Below, in pieces: positions 14,807 to 21,895 of a DNA stretch of 21,895 bases (within the stretch, counting starts at the first letter, position 1; the number at the start of each line of letters is the position of its first letter). The notes beneath the pieces were generated by a model. It was not told the origin of the DNA and searched no databases. It saw only the letters and a program-made list of their open reading frames with translations. This DNA is from Bacillaceae bacterium UBA7792 (lineage in GTDB: Bacteria; Bacillota; Bacilli; Bacillales; Cytobacillaceae). A program made the position numbers and the translations under genes. Where the stretch lies: positions 5,532 through 27,426 of the forward strand of contig DLCS01000195.1 of the NCBI GenBank assembly GCA_002480735.1, read 5' to 3'.

Positions 14807-15775
14807 TTATTTCTTCGCCTTATCAAAGAGGGAGTTATCAACAAATTCTTCAAAGGATGGTGGATTTTCCTGTAAGCCCATTTCGACCAGACTGTTTGTT
14901 AACTCTTGGTAATCCTCTTCATTGATACGCAGCTCGTCGTAAACAATCCACTTAAATGATAAATCCATAACATTCTTGTCGACCTTCATATATTTTGATG
15001 AGTACTCATGAGTTGTCTCATCCTTTCGTTCAGCTATCTCACCCGCCTGTACATAGTGGTCCACGAGCTCTTGGGCTATGCTCTGTTCCTTCTCAATAAA
15101 CTCTCCCCTAAGTACGAGAGCACAATCGATTGAGTTTTTCCAAATTTCATTGTCTTGGAATAACACCTTGCCTTTATTAATGGCAACAGAAGCGGCGCCA
15201 AAAGGTTCTGCAACGACATACCCTTTAATCCGCCCCTCCGCTAATGCAGCAGGCATTTCAGCAGGTGGAAGCTCTATTGCTTTTACATCCTCATATTTCA
15301 ATCCATTTTGCTTAAGCATTTGATAGAGTAAGATATTATGAGTAGAGAATTTATGTGGAATCGCAAAATTTTCTCCCTTTAAATCCTGAACATCCTGGAT
15401 ATCATTCGCCGTAACGAGGACATTCCCGTCGCGATGCCCCAGGGCAACAGCCTTAATATCAATACCCTGCTCCTTTGCCTTCATGGCCAGCGTGACAAGC
15501 ATTGAAGCACCATCGATATTCCCCGTATTCAAAGCATCGACAAGCTCTGGCCAAGATCCAAACTTCACAAGCTCTAGATCAAAATTTTTATATTTTCCCT
15601 CTTCCTTTTCGATATACAATGGAACCGCATGTGTAATTGGTAAGTATCCGATTTTGACCGTTCTCTTTTCCCCATTTGCTTTGTCCGATTGACTGCTTTC
15701 AGAAGCCCCACAAGCCGTTAGTGTGAACAAGAGTAAAAGCATTACCCCGAACCGAAATCTCCAGCTTTTTTTCAT
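14807..15775 (-). CDS. ABC transporter substrate-binding lipoprotein (NMT1/SsuA-like)
   Basis: 322 residues from the preferred ATG 15775: signal peptide MKKSWRFRFGVMLLLLFTLT with lipobox LTAC (C22), so anchored outside the membrane. The mature part is an NMT1-like type II binding fold: VKIGYLPITHAVPLYIEKE, FGSWPELVDALNTGNIDGA, LKGENFAIPHKFSTHNILL and GYVVAEPFGAAS. These resemble nitrate, bicarbonate and sulfonate binding proteins. An ATG seven codons upstream (15796) is in frame, but AAAAGGGG sits correctly for 15775 and the shorter form gives a normal signal peptide. Gap to the ATPase gene is 28 bases. The ligand is unassigned; the flavoprotein nearby hints at an organosulfur or aromatic compound, which is weak inference. 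Confidence 0.9.
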   Translation of the reverse strand: MKKSWRFRFGVMLLLLFTLTACGASESSQSDKANGEKRTVKIGYLPITHAVPLYIEKEEGKYKNFDLELVKFGSWPELVDALNTGNIDGASMLVTLAMKAKEQGIDIKAVALGHRDGNVLVTANDIQDVQDLKGENFAIPHKFSTHNILLYQMLKQNGLKYEDVKAIELPPAEMPAALAEGRIKGYVVAEPFGAASVAINKGKVLFQDNEIWKNSIDCALVLRGEFIEKEQSIAQELVDHYVQAGEIAERKDETTHEYSSKYMKVDKNVMDLSFKWIVYDELRINEEDYQELTNSLVEMGLQENPPSFEEFVDNSLFDKAKK

Positions 15776-15803
15776 CCAAAATACCCCTTTTCTCATTAAT
15801 CTT

Positions 15804-16589
15804 CTAAATATTAAACTCTATTGGAATTTCACGTCTGCTTAAATGGAATACATCAAAGATGATTTTTCGATAATATTGAAATTCTGAATGACTTCGGTCC
15901 CGCGGTTTCGCTAGATCGATTTTCAATTCTTTAAAGATTCGACCTGGGTTTGCTTCCATGATAAAAATCCGATCGGACAAATAAATCGCCTCATCGATAT
16001 CATGGGTCACGAGAATCATCGTAGTTTTTTCTTGGGATTGGATCCGCAAAAGCTCATTTTGCAAATGGTATCGATTGAACGTGTCCAGTGCAGCAAATGG
16101 TTCATCTAGTAAGATAAGCTCAGGCTGAAGTGCTAATGCCCTAGCAATTCCTACCCGTTGCTTCATCCCCCCAGAAAGCTCAGCTGGGAACAAATTCTCC
16201 TTATTAGCAAGGCCGACCAGCTGCAAATAATGTAAAGCCTTTTCCCTTCGTTCTGAAGATGAAAGCTTGAGACCCTCCAGCCCCAGTTCAACATTTTTCA
16301 GAACCGTTCTCCATGGCAGGAGGCCATAATCCTGAAAGAGCATCACACATTTTCGATTTGGACCAGCTACCCGAACCCCGTCGAAAATGACATCACCCTT
16401 ATCCGCTTCTTCAAAGCCCCCGATTATATTAAGGAGTGTGCTTTTGCCACAGCCGCTTTCTCCGAGTATCGCAATAATTTCCCCTTCATGAATTTCAAGA
16501 GAAATATCCTCCAATGCAGAAGTTTTCTTTTGTTGATTGCCAAAGCTTTTATTTACATTGGATATTTCGATGATACGTTTTCCCCCCAT
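15804..16589 (-). CDS. ABC transporter ATP-binding protein, nitrate/sulfonate/taurine type
   Basis: Cytoplasmic ATPase energising the importer. From ATG 16589 (261 residues): Walker A GESGCGKST (43-51), Q-loop Q86, signature LSGGMKQR (138-145), Walker B LILLDEP (158-164), D-loop and switch H196 in VTHD. The motif LFQDYGLLPW is typical of SsuB/TauB-like ATPases. Upstream in-frame GTG 16601 and ATG 16598 are too close to the AAGGGGTG binding site, so I chose 16589. First gene of the operon; no transcript is expected to enter from the HxlR gene, which ends in a strong terminator. Confidence 0.93.
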   Translation of the reverse strand: MGGKRIIEISNVNKSFGNQQKKTSALEDISLEIHEGEIIAILGESGCGKSTLLNIIGGFEEADKGDVIFDGVRVAGPNRKCVMLFQDYGLLPWRTVLKNVELGLEGLKLSSSERREKALHYLQLVGLANKENLFPAELSGGMKQRVGIARALALQPELILLDEPFAALDTFNRYHLQNELLRIQSQEKTTMILVTHDIDEAIYLSDRIFIMEANPGRIFKELKIDLAKPRDRSHSEFQYYRKIIFDVFHLSRREIPIEFNI

Positions 16590-16626
16590 ATAGCCCATCA
16601 CCCCTTAAACTTACGAAAATATAATA

Positions 16627-16640
16627 ATTCTGATAAGAAT
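16627..16640. promoter_or_regulatory. Palindrome in the leader of the ABC operon, possible operator
   Basis: ATTCTGATAAGAAT has perfect five-base arms. It lies between a minus-strand TATAAT (16674-16669) and the ATPase start, roughly 20-35 bases after the predicted transcription start. The regulator is unknown; the short arms make chance possible. Confidence 0.25.
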
Positions 16641-16668
16641 ACTATGTTTTATGTTTGTAAGTCATTTT

Positions 16669-16674
16669 ATTATA
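16669..16674 (-). promoter_or_regulatory. Putative -10 of the ABC transporter operon
   Basis: Perfect TATAAT on the minus strand (16674-16669) between the HxlR terminator and the ATPase gene; TTATGA 18 bases upstream is a poor -35, so an activator may be needed. Confidence 0.35.
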
Positions 16675-16703
16675 CCTTGTTAATTTTTTCAATCATAATT
16701 TTC

Positions 16704-16739
16704 AAAAAAAAAAACCGTTAAGGAGATATTCTCCTTAAC
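16704..16739 (-). terminator. Terminator of the HxlR-family regulator gene
   Basis: On the minus strand GTTAAGGAGA pairs with TCTCCTTAAC around a three-base loop, followed two bases later by eleven T residues. Strong intrinsic terminator 17 bases after the stop codon. Confidence 0.93.
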
Positions 16740-16755
16740 AGCCTTAGATAAACCC

Positions 16756-17181
16756 TTATTCTACAGGAACAACTTTTACGTTTTCTACCAATTTTCCTGT
16801 ACGCTTATTGTAATAGGCAATCTCTAATTCATCGCCGGTTTCTGAATCGACAAGCTTTTTATAGCATTTTTTCAAATGGGCACTTCCCCATACAACGAGT
16901 GAATTAAAAACATGCTCCAAGTCCTCGCCACTTTCAGTCAGCATATAGCGATAGCGAGGTGGATGAGAAGAGTACAGTTCAGCAGTGAGGAGCCCTTCTT
17001 CCTCCAAATATTTCAGACGATCCGATAATAAATTGGAGGAAATTCCGTTCAAGGACTTTTTGATTTCATTAAATGTCGTATTCCCGACCAATATTTCATG
17101 AATAATTAATAACGTCCAGCGGTCTCCAATTATATTAAGTGATTGTGCAATATTACAAGGTATATCATATCTTGGCTTCAT
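16756..17181 (-). CDS. HxlR-family transcriptional regulator
   Basis: 141 residues. Winged helix about 10-95 with the family signature CNIAQSLNIIGDRWTLLII (9-27), LSDRLKYLEEEGLL and YRYMLTESGEDL. C9 lies where redox-sensing HxlR proteins (YodB, CatR, HypR) have their reactive cysteine, so sensing of electrophiles or quinones is possible. The C-terminal tail (about 108-141) is longer than in minimal members. GGAGGG precedes ATG 17181, and a TGATAAAAT extended -10 lies at 17216-17208. It is divergent from the DUF4242 gene across 179 bases, the usual position of an HxlR regulator relative to its target, so that gene and possibly the next one are candidate targets (inference). Confidence 0.9.
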   Translation of the reverse strand: MKPRYDIPCNIAQSLNIIGDRWTLLIIHEILVGNTTFNEIKKSLNGISSNLLSDRLKYLEEEGLLTAELYSSHPPRYRYMLTESGEDLEHVFNSLVVWGSAHLKKCYKKLVDSETGDELEIAYYNKRTGKLVENVKVVPVE

Positions 17182-17207
17182 TTATAATCCCTCCATCAAC
17201 ACTTTTC

Positions 17208-17216
17208 ATTTTATCA
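17208..17216 (-). promoter_or_regulatory. Extended -10 promoter of the HxlR-family gene
   Basis: TGATAAAAT on the minus strand, 26 bases before the ATG. Pattern-based. Confidence 0.4.
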
Positions 17217-17297
17217 TAAGGTTAAATGAAAAAGTACATGGTTCCTTGGTATCTCAGGGCTAGCAATCTATCATCATTTGAAATTAATATTTGTTAG

Positions 17298-17326
17298 TTG
17301 ATTTTTTTAACTTAGTAGAATAAAAT
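17298..17326 (+). promoter_or_regulatory. Promoter of the DUF4242 gene
   Basis: TTGATT (17298-17303) and TAAAAT (17321-17326) separated by exactly 17 bases, 34 bases before the ATG at 17361. Good SigA match. Confidence 0.6.
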
Positions 17327-17360
17327 AACCATAAATTTATAAAAAGTGAGGCGTTTGAGA

Positions 17361-17885
17361 ATGGGACTTTATTTAGTCGAATCATCTATAAAAAATATTG
17401 CTTCTTCCAAGGAGGAAGTGCAGCAAAAGACAAAAGCTCTGCAAGAAAAACTAAGTGAGCGTGAGGCCTCTTTAGTGGAGCTTCAAGTTTCTAAGGATTT
17501 TTCTCGTTCATTCTTCATTGTTGAAGCCAAGGAGCAAGGGGTTGTTACCGAAATTTTACGTGCATTCGGTCTACCTATTCAACTTGTTAAAGAAGTTCGA
17601 CTCGTTGGGAAAGCGCTGGATGAAGTAAAGAATAGCCACGAGGTTATTAATTATCTTGTGGAGTGGAATATTCCAGAAAACATTACAATGGAGCAATATT
17701 TGGAGAGAAAGAAAAAGAATTCGGTTCATTATCAAGAGGTTCCAGAGGTGAGCTTCTCAAGAACCTATGTATGTGAGGATATGACCAAATGCCTGTGCTT
17801 CTATGATGCTCCTGATGAAGAAGCTGTTAAGCGTGCACGCCAAGCCGTTCAAACACCAATTGATTCTATAACAGAAATTCTTTAA
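17361..17885 (+). CDS. DUF4242 domain protein, apparently internally duplicated
   Basis: 174 residues, no signal or membrane segment. The C-terminal part (about 97-174) matches DUF4242: INYLVEWNIPENITMEQY, then SRTYVCEDMTKCLCFYDAPDEEAVKRAR and PIDSITEIL, a ferredoxin-like alpha/beta fold; some relatives are described as nickel-binding. The N-terminal half (1-85) repeats the same order in diverged form: LYLVESSI, a variable helix, SFFIVEAKEQGVVTEILRAFGLP and VKEVRLVG, so the protein looks like two copies of one fold. I start at ATG 17361 because the in-frame GTG at 17346 is part of the GTGAGG binding site. Own promoter and strong terminator, so monocistronic. Function unknown; its place opposite the HxlR regulator suggests response to a reactive compound (inference). 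Confidence 0.8.
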   Translation: MGLYLVESSIKNIASSKEEVQQKTKALQEKLSEREASLVELQVSKDFSRSFFIVEAKEQGVVTEILRAFGLPIQLVKEVRLVGKALDEVKNSHEVINYLVEWNIPENITMEQYLERKKKNSVHYQEVPEVSFSRTYVCEDMTKCLCFYDAPDEEAVKRARQAVQTPIDSITEIL

Positions 17886-17900
17886 AAATTCCTTTTGGAT

Positions 17901-17936
17901 GGACAATAAACGATTCGTATGTTTATTGTCCTTTTT
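17901..17936 (+). terminator. Terminator after the DUF4242 gene
   Basis: Perfect 11-bp stem GGACAATAAAC / GTTTATTGTCC (17901-17911 with 17921-17931), nine-base loop, five T residues. Confidence 0.93.
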
Positions 17937-17961
17937 AACAATAAAAAATAATGGATTTCTA

Positions 17962-17990
17962 TTGTGTTTAACAGCATAACGTATTACTAT
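17962..17990 (+). promoter_or_regulatory. Promoter of the acyl-CoA dehydrogenase-like gene
   Basis: TTGTGT (17962-17967) and TACTAT (17985-17990) with a 17-base spacer, 61 bases before the TTG start at 18052. Moderate SigA match. Confidence 0.4.
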
Positions 17991-18051
17991 ACCCTTAAAC
18001 CAAGTAAATTGATAGGAAAAATAATATTTATATGAGATTGAGGTGTGAAGG

Positions 18052-19107
18052 TTGGAAGAGAGTATACGGGAAAAGTTGCACATCCCTCAAGATTTATTGG
18101 AGGCTGAATTAAAGCCCTTTGTGAAACGAATTGATGAAGGTAGTTATTATGCGAAGGACTTTTTAAAAAAGATTGGCAAGACAGATTTATTATCATCCTC
18201 AACCCGATCACAAGTCGAGGCGCTTAGAATAGGTATGACCTTGGTAGAGGAAATTTCAAAAGTATGTATGACAACAGCATTTTGCCTTTGGTGCCATCTT
18301 GCAGCACTCACCTATGTCCGCCATACGAGTAATCAGCCCTTAAAGAATAAGTTTCTCCCGCTCCTAGAAAGTGGAGAAATCCTAGCTGGAACAGGCCTTT
18401 CCAACCCAATGAAATATTATGCTGGTCTTGAAAAGCTACATTTAAAGGCTCAGCCTGTTGAAGAAGGTGTGATCCTTTCAGGGACATTGCCCGCCGTTTC
18501 AAATCTTGGCCATGATCATTGGTTTGGGGTGATTGCAAAAGTAGATGATGACAAGGAAATCATGTGCTTCGTCCCATGCTATGCAGAGGGCTTGTCGCTG
18601 AAGGAAAAACTAGACTATCTCGGTGTCAATGGAAGTGCTACCTATGCCTGCACCTTCCATGATGTGTTCGTACCTACTGAATGCATCTTGTCTGAGAATG
18701 CAGCTGAATTTGTAAAACAGATTCGCCCTTTCTTTATCGCCTATCAAATTCCCCTTGGACTAGGGATCGTACAGGAATCTATCGACTCCATTGTGAAGAC
18801 GAGCAAGAGGCAAAATGGCTGTAATCGCTACTTGAAAAAACAGGCGAATGAATTACAGACACAACTCCAAGAAATACGGCAAAGACTTGAAACCATTCTC
18901 ATTTCTGAAGAATTAAATTGGCAGGAATTCGCCGAGCTCCGTTTAGATACGGTTTATTTAACATTAGAAGCAGTACAAGCAAGCATGCTCCACCACGGCA
19001 GTGCAGGCTATATGAAGGATAGCGCACCATCAAGGAGGCTAAGAGAAGCCTACTTCTTTGCCAATTTGACACCGACTGTTAAGCATTTGGAGAAGGTGTT
19101 GCAATAA
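18052..19107 (+). CDS. Acyl-CoA dehydrogenase-like flavoprotein
   Basis: 351 residues, somewhat shorter than classical acyl-CoA dehydrogenases (about 380). Recognisable stretches: ISKVCMTTAFCLWCHLAALTYV (helical N-domain), LLESGEILAGTGLSNPMKYYAG (flavin-contacting start of the beta domain), GVNGSATYACTFHDVFVPTECIL (end of the beta domain) and a C-terminal helical domain ending HHGSAGYMKDSAPSRRLREAYF. I cannot see the catalytic glutamate motif of true dehydrogenases, so it may belong to the flavin monooxygenase branch (DszC/SfnC-like) that uses reduced flavin and oxygen. The start is TTG 18052, six bases after GAGGTG. The neighbouring sulfonate-type ABC importer fits such a role, but this is inference. 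Confidence 0.8.
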   Translation: MEESIREKLHIPQDLLEAELKPFVKRIDEGSYYAKDFLKKIGKTDLLSSSTRSQVEALRIGMTLVEEISKVCMTTAFCLWCHLAALTYVRHTSNQPLKNKFLPLLESGEILAGTGLSNPMKYYAGLEKLHLKAQPVEEGVILSGTLPAVSNLGHDHWFGVIAKVDDDKEIMCFVPCYAEGLSLKEKLDYLGVNGSATYACTFHDVFVPTECILSENAAEFVKQIRPFFIAYQIPLGLGIVQESIDSIVKTSKRQNGCNRYLKKQANELQTQLQEIRQRLETILISEELNWQEFAELRLDTVYLTLEAVQASMLHHGSAGYMKDSAPSRRLREAYFFANLTPTVKHLEKVLQ

Positions 19108-19128
19108 CGCACCGACTATTTGAGGCAA

Positions 19129-19166
19129 CAAAAACGGGAGAGGATCTATACATTCCTTCTCCCGTT
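19129..19166 (-). terminator. Terminator of the sugar-binding lipoprotein gene
   Basis: AACGGGAG...CTCCCGTT hairpin with five T residues following on the minus strand (19134-19130). The lipoprotein stop codon lies at the base of the stem. It may also stop plus-strand transcription from the convergent flavoprotein gene, where the T run is weaker. Confidence 0.75.
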
Positions 19167-20271
19167 ATTCATTCTTCCCTTTCCTATATACATCTTCTTT
19201 TAAATGAAACCCATCTGCAATAATGGTTGCATCGATGTTTGCTCGATCCACTGCGATAGGAGGCAGAAGAATGGAAGGGACTTCTATTTTTCCATTATTG
19301 ACCTTGCTATTTGTTTGAACTTTTTCACCCTTAGCGAGACGAACCGCCACCTTTGCCGCTTCTAGTGTCAATGATTGCAATGGCTTATAAACAGTCATCG
19401 TTTGAGTCCCCTCGACAATACGTTGGGCTGCTGCGAGCTCCGCATCCTGACCAGCAACAGGAATTTTTCCAGCAAGACCCTGTGCAGCAAGGGCCTTGAT
19501 CGCTTCTTCTGCGGTCGCATCGTTTGCCGCAATGACAGCATCAATATCGTTATCATTTGCCTTCAATGCGGCCTCCATATTATTGAAAGCATTCGAAGGG
19601 ATCCAATTAGTTGTCCATTGATCGAACACGACCTTAATTTCTCCCTTATCGATTAGCGGCTGAAGTACTTTGTAGACCCCTTTTTTAATGAGGTGTGCAT
19701 TATTATCAGTGTCAGCACCTCCAATATAGACATATTTTCCTTTTGGCACGAGCTCACTAATCATCTTGGCCTGTAATTCCCCTACTTTTTCATTATCAAA
19801 AGAGATGTAGAGATCTACTTCAGCATTTTTAATCAATCGATCATAGGAAATGACCTTAATCCCTGCGGAGTGGGCTTTATTGACGATTGCCGCAGCGGCT
19901 TCAGCATTGTAAGGAACGACAACAAGTACGTCAACACCCTCACTGATTAACCGTTCAGCCTGGGAAATTTGTAATGCCTCATTTCCATTTGCTTCCATGA
20001 CCTTAACATCCGCACCCAGTTCTTTGACCGCATTGATGAACATGCGTCGATCCCTAAGCCAACGTTCCTCTTCCAACGTATCCATGGAAAATCCTATCTT
20101 TATCCGTTCATCCTTGGGCTTTTGTAGCTGATTCGTACTGCTAGCTAAGCTCCCTTCGGGGGAATTTACCAGTTCTCCATTATTTGATTTCTGCTCACAG
20201 CCAGAAGCAATGCATATCATAAGAAAAAGAGTGAAGATGACTGCTATTAGTCGATACCTATTCGTTTTCAT
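19165..20271 (-). CDS. Sugar-binding lipoprotein, XylF/RbsB-like
   Basis: 368 residues. Lipoprotein signal MKTNRYRLIAVIFTLFLMIC with lipobox IASGC (C25), then a type I periplasmic-binding fold: IKIGFSMDTLEEERWLRDR, LISEGVDVLVVVPYN, AGIKVISYDRLI, DLYISFDNEKVGELQA, YVYIGGADTDNNAHLIKKG, AVIAANDATAEEAIKAL and PVAGQDAELAAAQRIVEGTQTMTVYKP. These closely follow D-xylose-binding XylF. ATG 20271 is chosen since the in-frame GTG at 20280 overlaps the AAAGGGAG site. It directly follows a kinase and a YesN-type regulator gene and is closed by a terminator, without transporter ATPase or permease genes. It could therefore act as the extracellular sugar sensor of that kinase, as XylFII does for LytS/YesN in Clostridium, rather than as a transport protein. 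Sugar identity is unproven. Confidence 0.88.
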   Translation of the reverse strand: MKTNRYRLIAVIFTLFLMICIASGCEQKSNNGELVNSPEGSLASSTNQLQKPKDERIKIGFSMDTLEEERWLRDRRMFINAVKELGADVKVMEANGNEALQISQAERLISEGVDVLVVVPYNAEAAAAIVNKAHSAGIKVISYDRLIKNAEVDLYISFDNEKVGELQAKMISELVPKGKYVYIGGADTDNNAHLIKKGVYKVLQPLIDKGEIKVVFDQWTTNWIPSNAFNNMEAALKANDNDIDAVIAANDATAEEAIKALAAQGLAGKIPVAGQDAELAAAQRIVEGTQTMTVYKPLQSLTLEAAKVAVRLAKGEKVQTNSKVNNGKIEVPSILLPPIAVDRANIDATIIADGFHLKEDVYRKGKNE

Positions 20272-20285
20272 CGTCTTCACTCCCT

Positions 20286-21824
20286 TTAAGCTCTTTTTTC
20301 TAAAAAGGTTCTACGATACTCCTTTGGCGACATTTGGCATACCTTCTTGAACACCTTACTAAAATAGTTCGGTTCGTGATAGCCCACCTCAAAGGAAATT
20401 TCCTTAATACTTTTTATAGGGTCACATAATAGCTTCTTTGCTTTTTCGATCCTACAGTCAGTTAGAAAATCAATATAATTGATCCCAAGCTTTTCTTTAA
20501 ACATCTTGCTGATGTAGATTGGGCTTAATCCCACTTTTTGTGCAAGAGTCTCAAGTGAAATATTCTCATGAGAATGCTCCATGATATATTGTTTAATTTG
20601 CTTTATCGTGTCCGCCTCATATAGATGCGAATACTCTTCATAGGTTTGCTTCATTTTATCTATTAGTAGTTCTGCTTCCATATACAATTGACGATAATTT
20701 TGTGCCTTAAAGGAATAAAGTGGTGTAACTGCTTCTACCCCCATTTCATTCATCACTCGAGAAATGATCCACAGGCTTTCTAGCAATCTTTGCTGAGATT
20801 GTAAGAGGTCGGCTCCTTTTCTCTCATAGCACTGAATCAATCGCCGAACATTTAAATGAATTTGCTCCCATTTACCAAGTCGAATCAGATCGGAGAATTC
20901 ATTCTCTCGGTAAGTAACCATATCCTCTTCACAATATTCCTCCAAATTCGGTACATCTGAAAAGAAGCGATATTTGCTTGGAAGGGTGATGTCCAAAGTC
21001 GCAATTAAGGAATTATGATAGGATTGTCTTAATTCTTCTAATGAATCCGTCACATCGCCAATTCCGACAAACCATTCTTCAAACTGTCCCGCTGGGGCGA
21101 TAGATAGAATTTCACGAGCAAGAAAGATAGCTTGGGAACGATATGATTTTTCGGGCTCTCGAAAAACAATAATGGGGAGCTGGTTACCTGATAATGCCCC
21201 TACCCATCCACTGCCAATCTGTCTCATTTTTTCTTTGACGGCAAAATATGACCTCTCACAGCCCTTCGGCATTATTACACAGATCACAAACATTTCGTTG
21301 GTGGAACGAACTCCAAGCATTTCTACTAACATGTTAAAATGGATCTCATGAACATGATCAAATAGTAGCTGGGTAACCACATCAGTTTCCACAATGGCTA
21401 AAGCCTTTTGAAAAGCCTCTGATTGAATCTTATTCACTTCTTTTCGCTTTTTTTCCTGTTCTATTTCCCCCATCACTTTCCCTACAATATGAAGAATTTC
21501 TTTTGTATTACTTGGTTTTAGGAGATAGTCTTTCACACCAAGCTTAATGGCAGAACGCAAATAATCATACATGTCATAGGCTGTAACCATGATAAATTTG
21601 ATATGAGGATAGTCAGTGCTAATTTGTTCCACCGCCTCGAGCCCGTTCATCCCTGGCATCTTAATATCCATCAAGACCAAATCTGGTTGGAATTCATGAG
21701 CAATTTCAACCGCCATATTCCCATTTTTCGCTTGTTTGATGATTAAGTTTGGGTATGCCTTTTGTAAAATGACTTCCATCGCCTCTCGTTCGACCTGCTC
21801 ATCATCGACAATTAGGAGTTTCAT
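20286..21824 (-). CDS. YesN-type response regulator with AraC DNA-binding domain
   Basis: 512 residues: receiver domain 1-120 with D7/D8, phospho-acceptor D53 in LVLMDIKMPGMNG, T81 and K103 (LLKPSN); a long middle region about 125-400 of unclear role; C-terminal AraC domain about 410-512 with both helix-turn-helix units (ISLETLAQKVGLSPIYISKMF and IKEISFEVGYHEPNYFSKVFKK, ending MSPKEYRR). This is the YesN layout, usually paired with a LytS/YesM-type kinase and controlling sugar uptake genes. Its ATG overlaps the stop of the upstream kinase gene (ATGA), and the sugar-binding lipoprotein starts 14 bases after its stop, so the three are one operon. Confidence 0.95.
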   Translation of the reverse strand: MKLLIVDDEQVEREAMEVILQKAYPNLIIKQAKNGNMAVEIAHEFQPDLVLMDIKMPGMNGLEAVEQISTDYPHIKFIMVTAYDMYDYLRSAIKLGVKDYLLKPSNTKEILHIVGKVMGEIEQEKKRKEVNKIQSEAFQKALAIVETDVVTQLLFDHVHEIHFNMLVEMLGVRSTNEMFVICVIMPKGCERSYFAVKEKMRQIGSGWVGALSGNQLPIIVFREPEKSYRSQAIFLAREILSIAPAGQFEEWFVGIGDVTDSLEELRQSYHNSLIATLDITLPSKYRFFSDVPNLEEYCEEDMVTYRENEFSDLIRLGKWEQIHLNVRRLIQCYERKGADLLQSQQRLLESLWIISRVMNEMGVEAVTPLYSFKAQNYRQLYMEAELLIDKMKQTYEEYSHLYEADTIKQIKQYIMEHSHENISLETLAQKVGLSPIYISKMFKEKLGINYIDFLTDCRIEKAKKLLCDPIKSIKEISFEVGYHEPNYFSKVFKKVCQMSPKEYRRTFLEKRA

Positions 21825-21895
21825 GCACGTTCACTCCTTCTCTTTTCAATTTTTATCACTACCTTCGTCCCTGAACCTCTTGAGCTTTCAATCGG
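21821..21895 (-). CDS. Histidine kinase, C-terminal 24 residues only
   Basis: Reading in from the right edge on the minus strand, the frame encodes PIESSRGSGTKVVIKIEKRR and four more residues before TGA (21823-21821). The S-x-x-G-x-GT-x-V-x-I-x-I pattern is the usual end of a HATPase domain, and the gene overlaps the YesN-type regulator start by four bases. Kinase of the LytS/YesM type is the natural partner, but the defining domains lie outside the window. Confidence 0.65.
   Translation of the reverse strand, partial: PIESSRGSGTKVVIKIEKRRSERA

Noticed and set aside
19165..20271. Naming the sugar-binding lipoprotein xylF
   Set aside because: The fold fits XylF, but there are no xylG/xylH genes beside it and the ligand cannot be read from sequence.

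Overview
The window looks like chromosome from a low-GC, Gram-positive, Bacillaceae-type organism. Supporting signs are strong AAGGAGG-like ribosome binding sites, TTG/GTG starts, compact Rho-independent terminators, a Bacillus-type IlvD, an NsrR/Hmp pair, a candidate CcpA (cre) site, and a family (IseA) that I know mainly from Bacillus. I see no phage, insertion sequence, integrase or CRISPR array.

Layout. (1) 1-2490: a truncated DUF1836 gene leaving the left edge, divergent from ilvD (branched-chain amino acid synthesis). (2) 2541-4241: a Cache-domain chemoreceptor on the minus strand, with a consensus-matching cre site upstream. (3) 4443-9594: an envelope-stress-like island on the plus strand. 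It holds an OmpR-family response regulator, its overlapping histidine kinase, a large lipoprotein ending in an IseA-like domain, a secreted stand-alone IseA-like protein, and a secreted NlpC/P60 protein whose catalytic Cys and His residues are all replaced. Imperfect direct repeats of TTACC/TAACC at about 11-bp spacing precede both IseA genes and are good candidates for the regulator's binding sites. (4) 9597-9986: tRNA-Ser(CGA), tRNA-Thr(CGT), and a partial duplication of the 5' part of the tRNA-Thr plus its upstream flank. (5) 10104-12823: an enoyl-CoA hydratase gene behind nsrR, divergent from hmp (nitric oxide detoxification), with two NsrR-like operator sites. (6) 12828-13868: a YgaE-like aromatic acid exporter family protein. 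(7) 14014-16589: a three-gene ABC importer of the nitrate/sulfonate/taurine type. (8) 16756-19107: an HxlR-family regulator, a DUF4242 protein that looks internally duplicated, and an acyl-CoA-dehydrogenase-like flavoprotein. (9) 19165-21895: the end of a histidine kinase gene, a YesN-type AraC response regulator and a xylose-binding-like lipoprotein, closed by a terminator with no transporter genes following.

The most interesting part is region 3. IseA proteins are known inhibitors of NlpC/P60 DL-endopeptidases (cell separation and elongation autolysins). Here two IseA-like proteins, one membrane-anchored and one secreted, sit beside a catalytically dead NlpC/P60 protein and a dedicated two-component system. 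My inference is a self-contained autolysin-control module in which the pseudoenzyme could act as a decoy that titrates the inhibitors. Sequence shows the domain relations and missing catalytic residues; the mechanism is a hypothesis.
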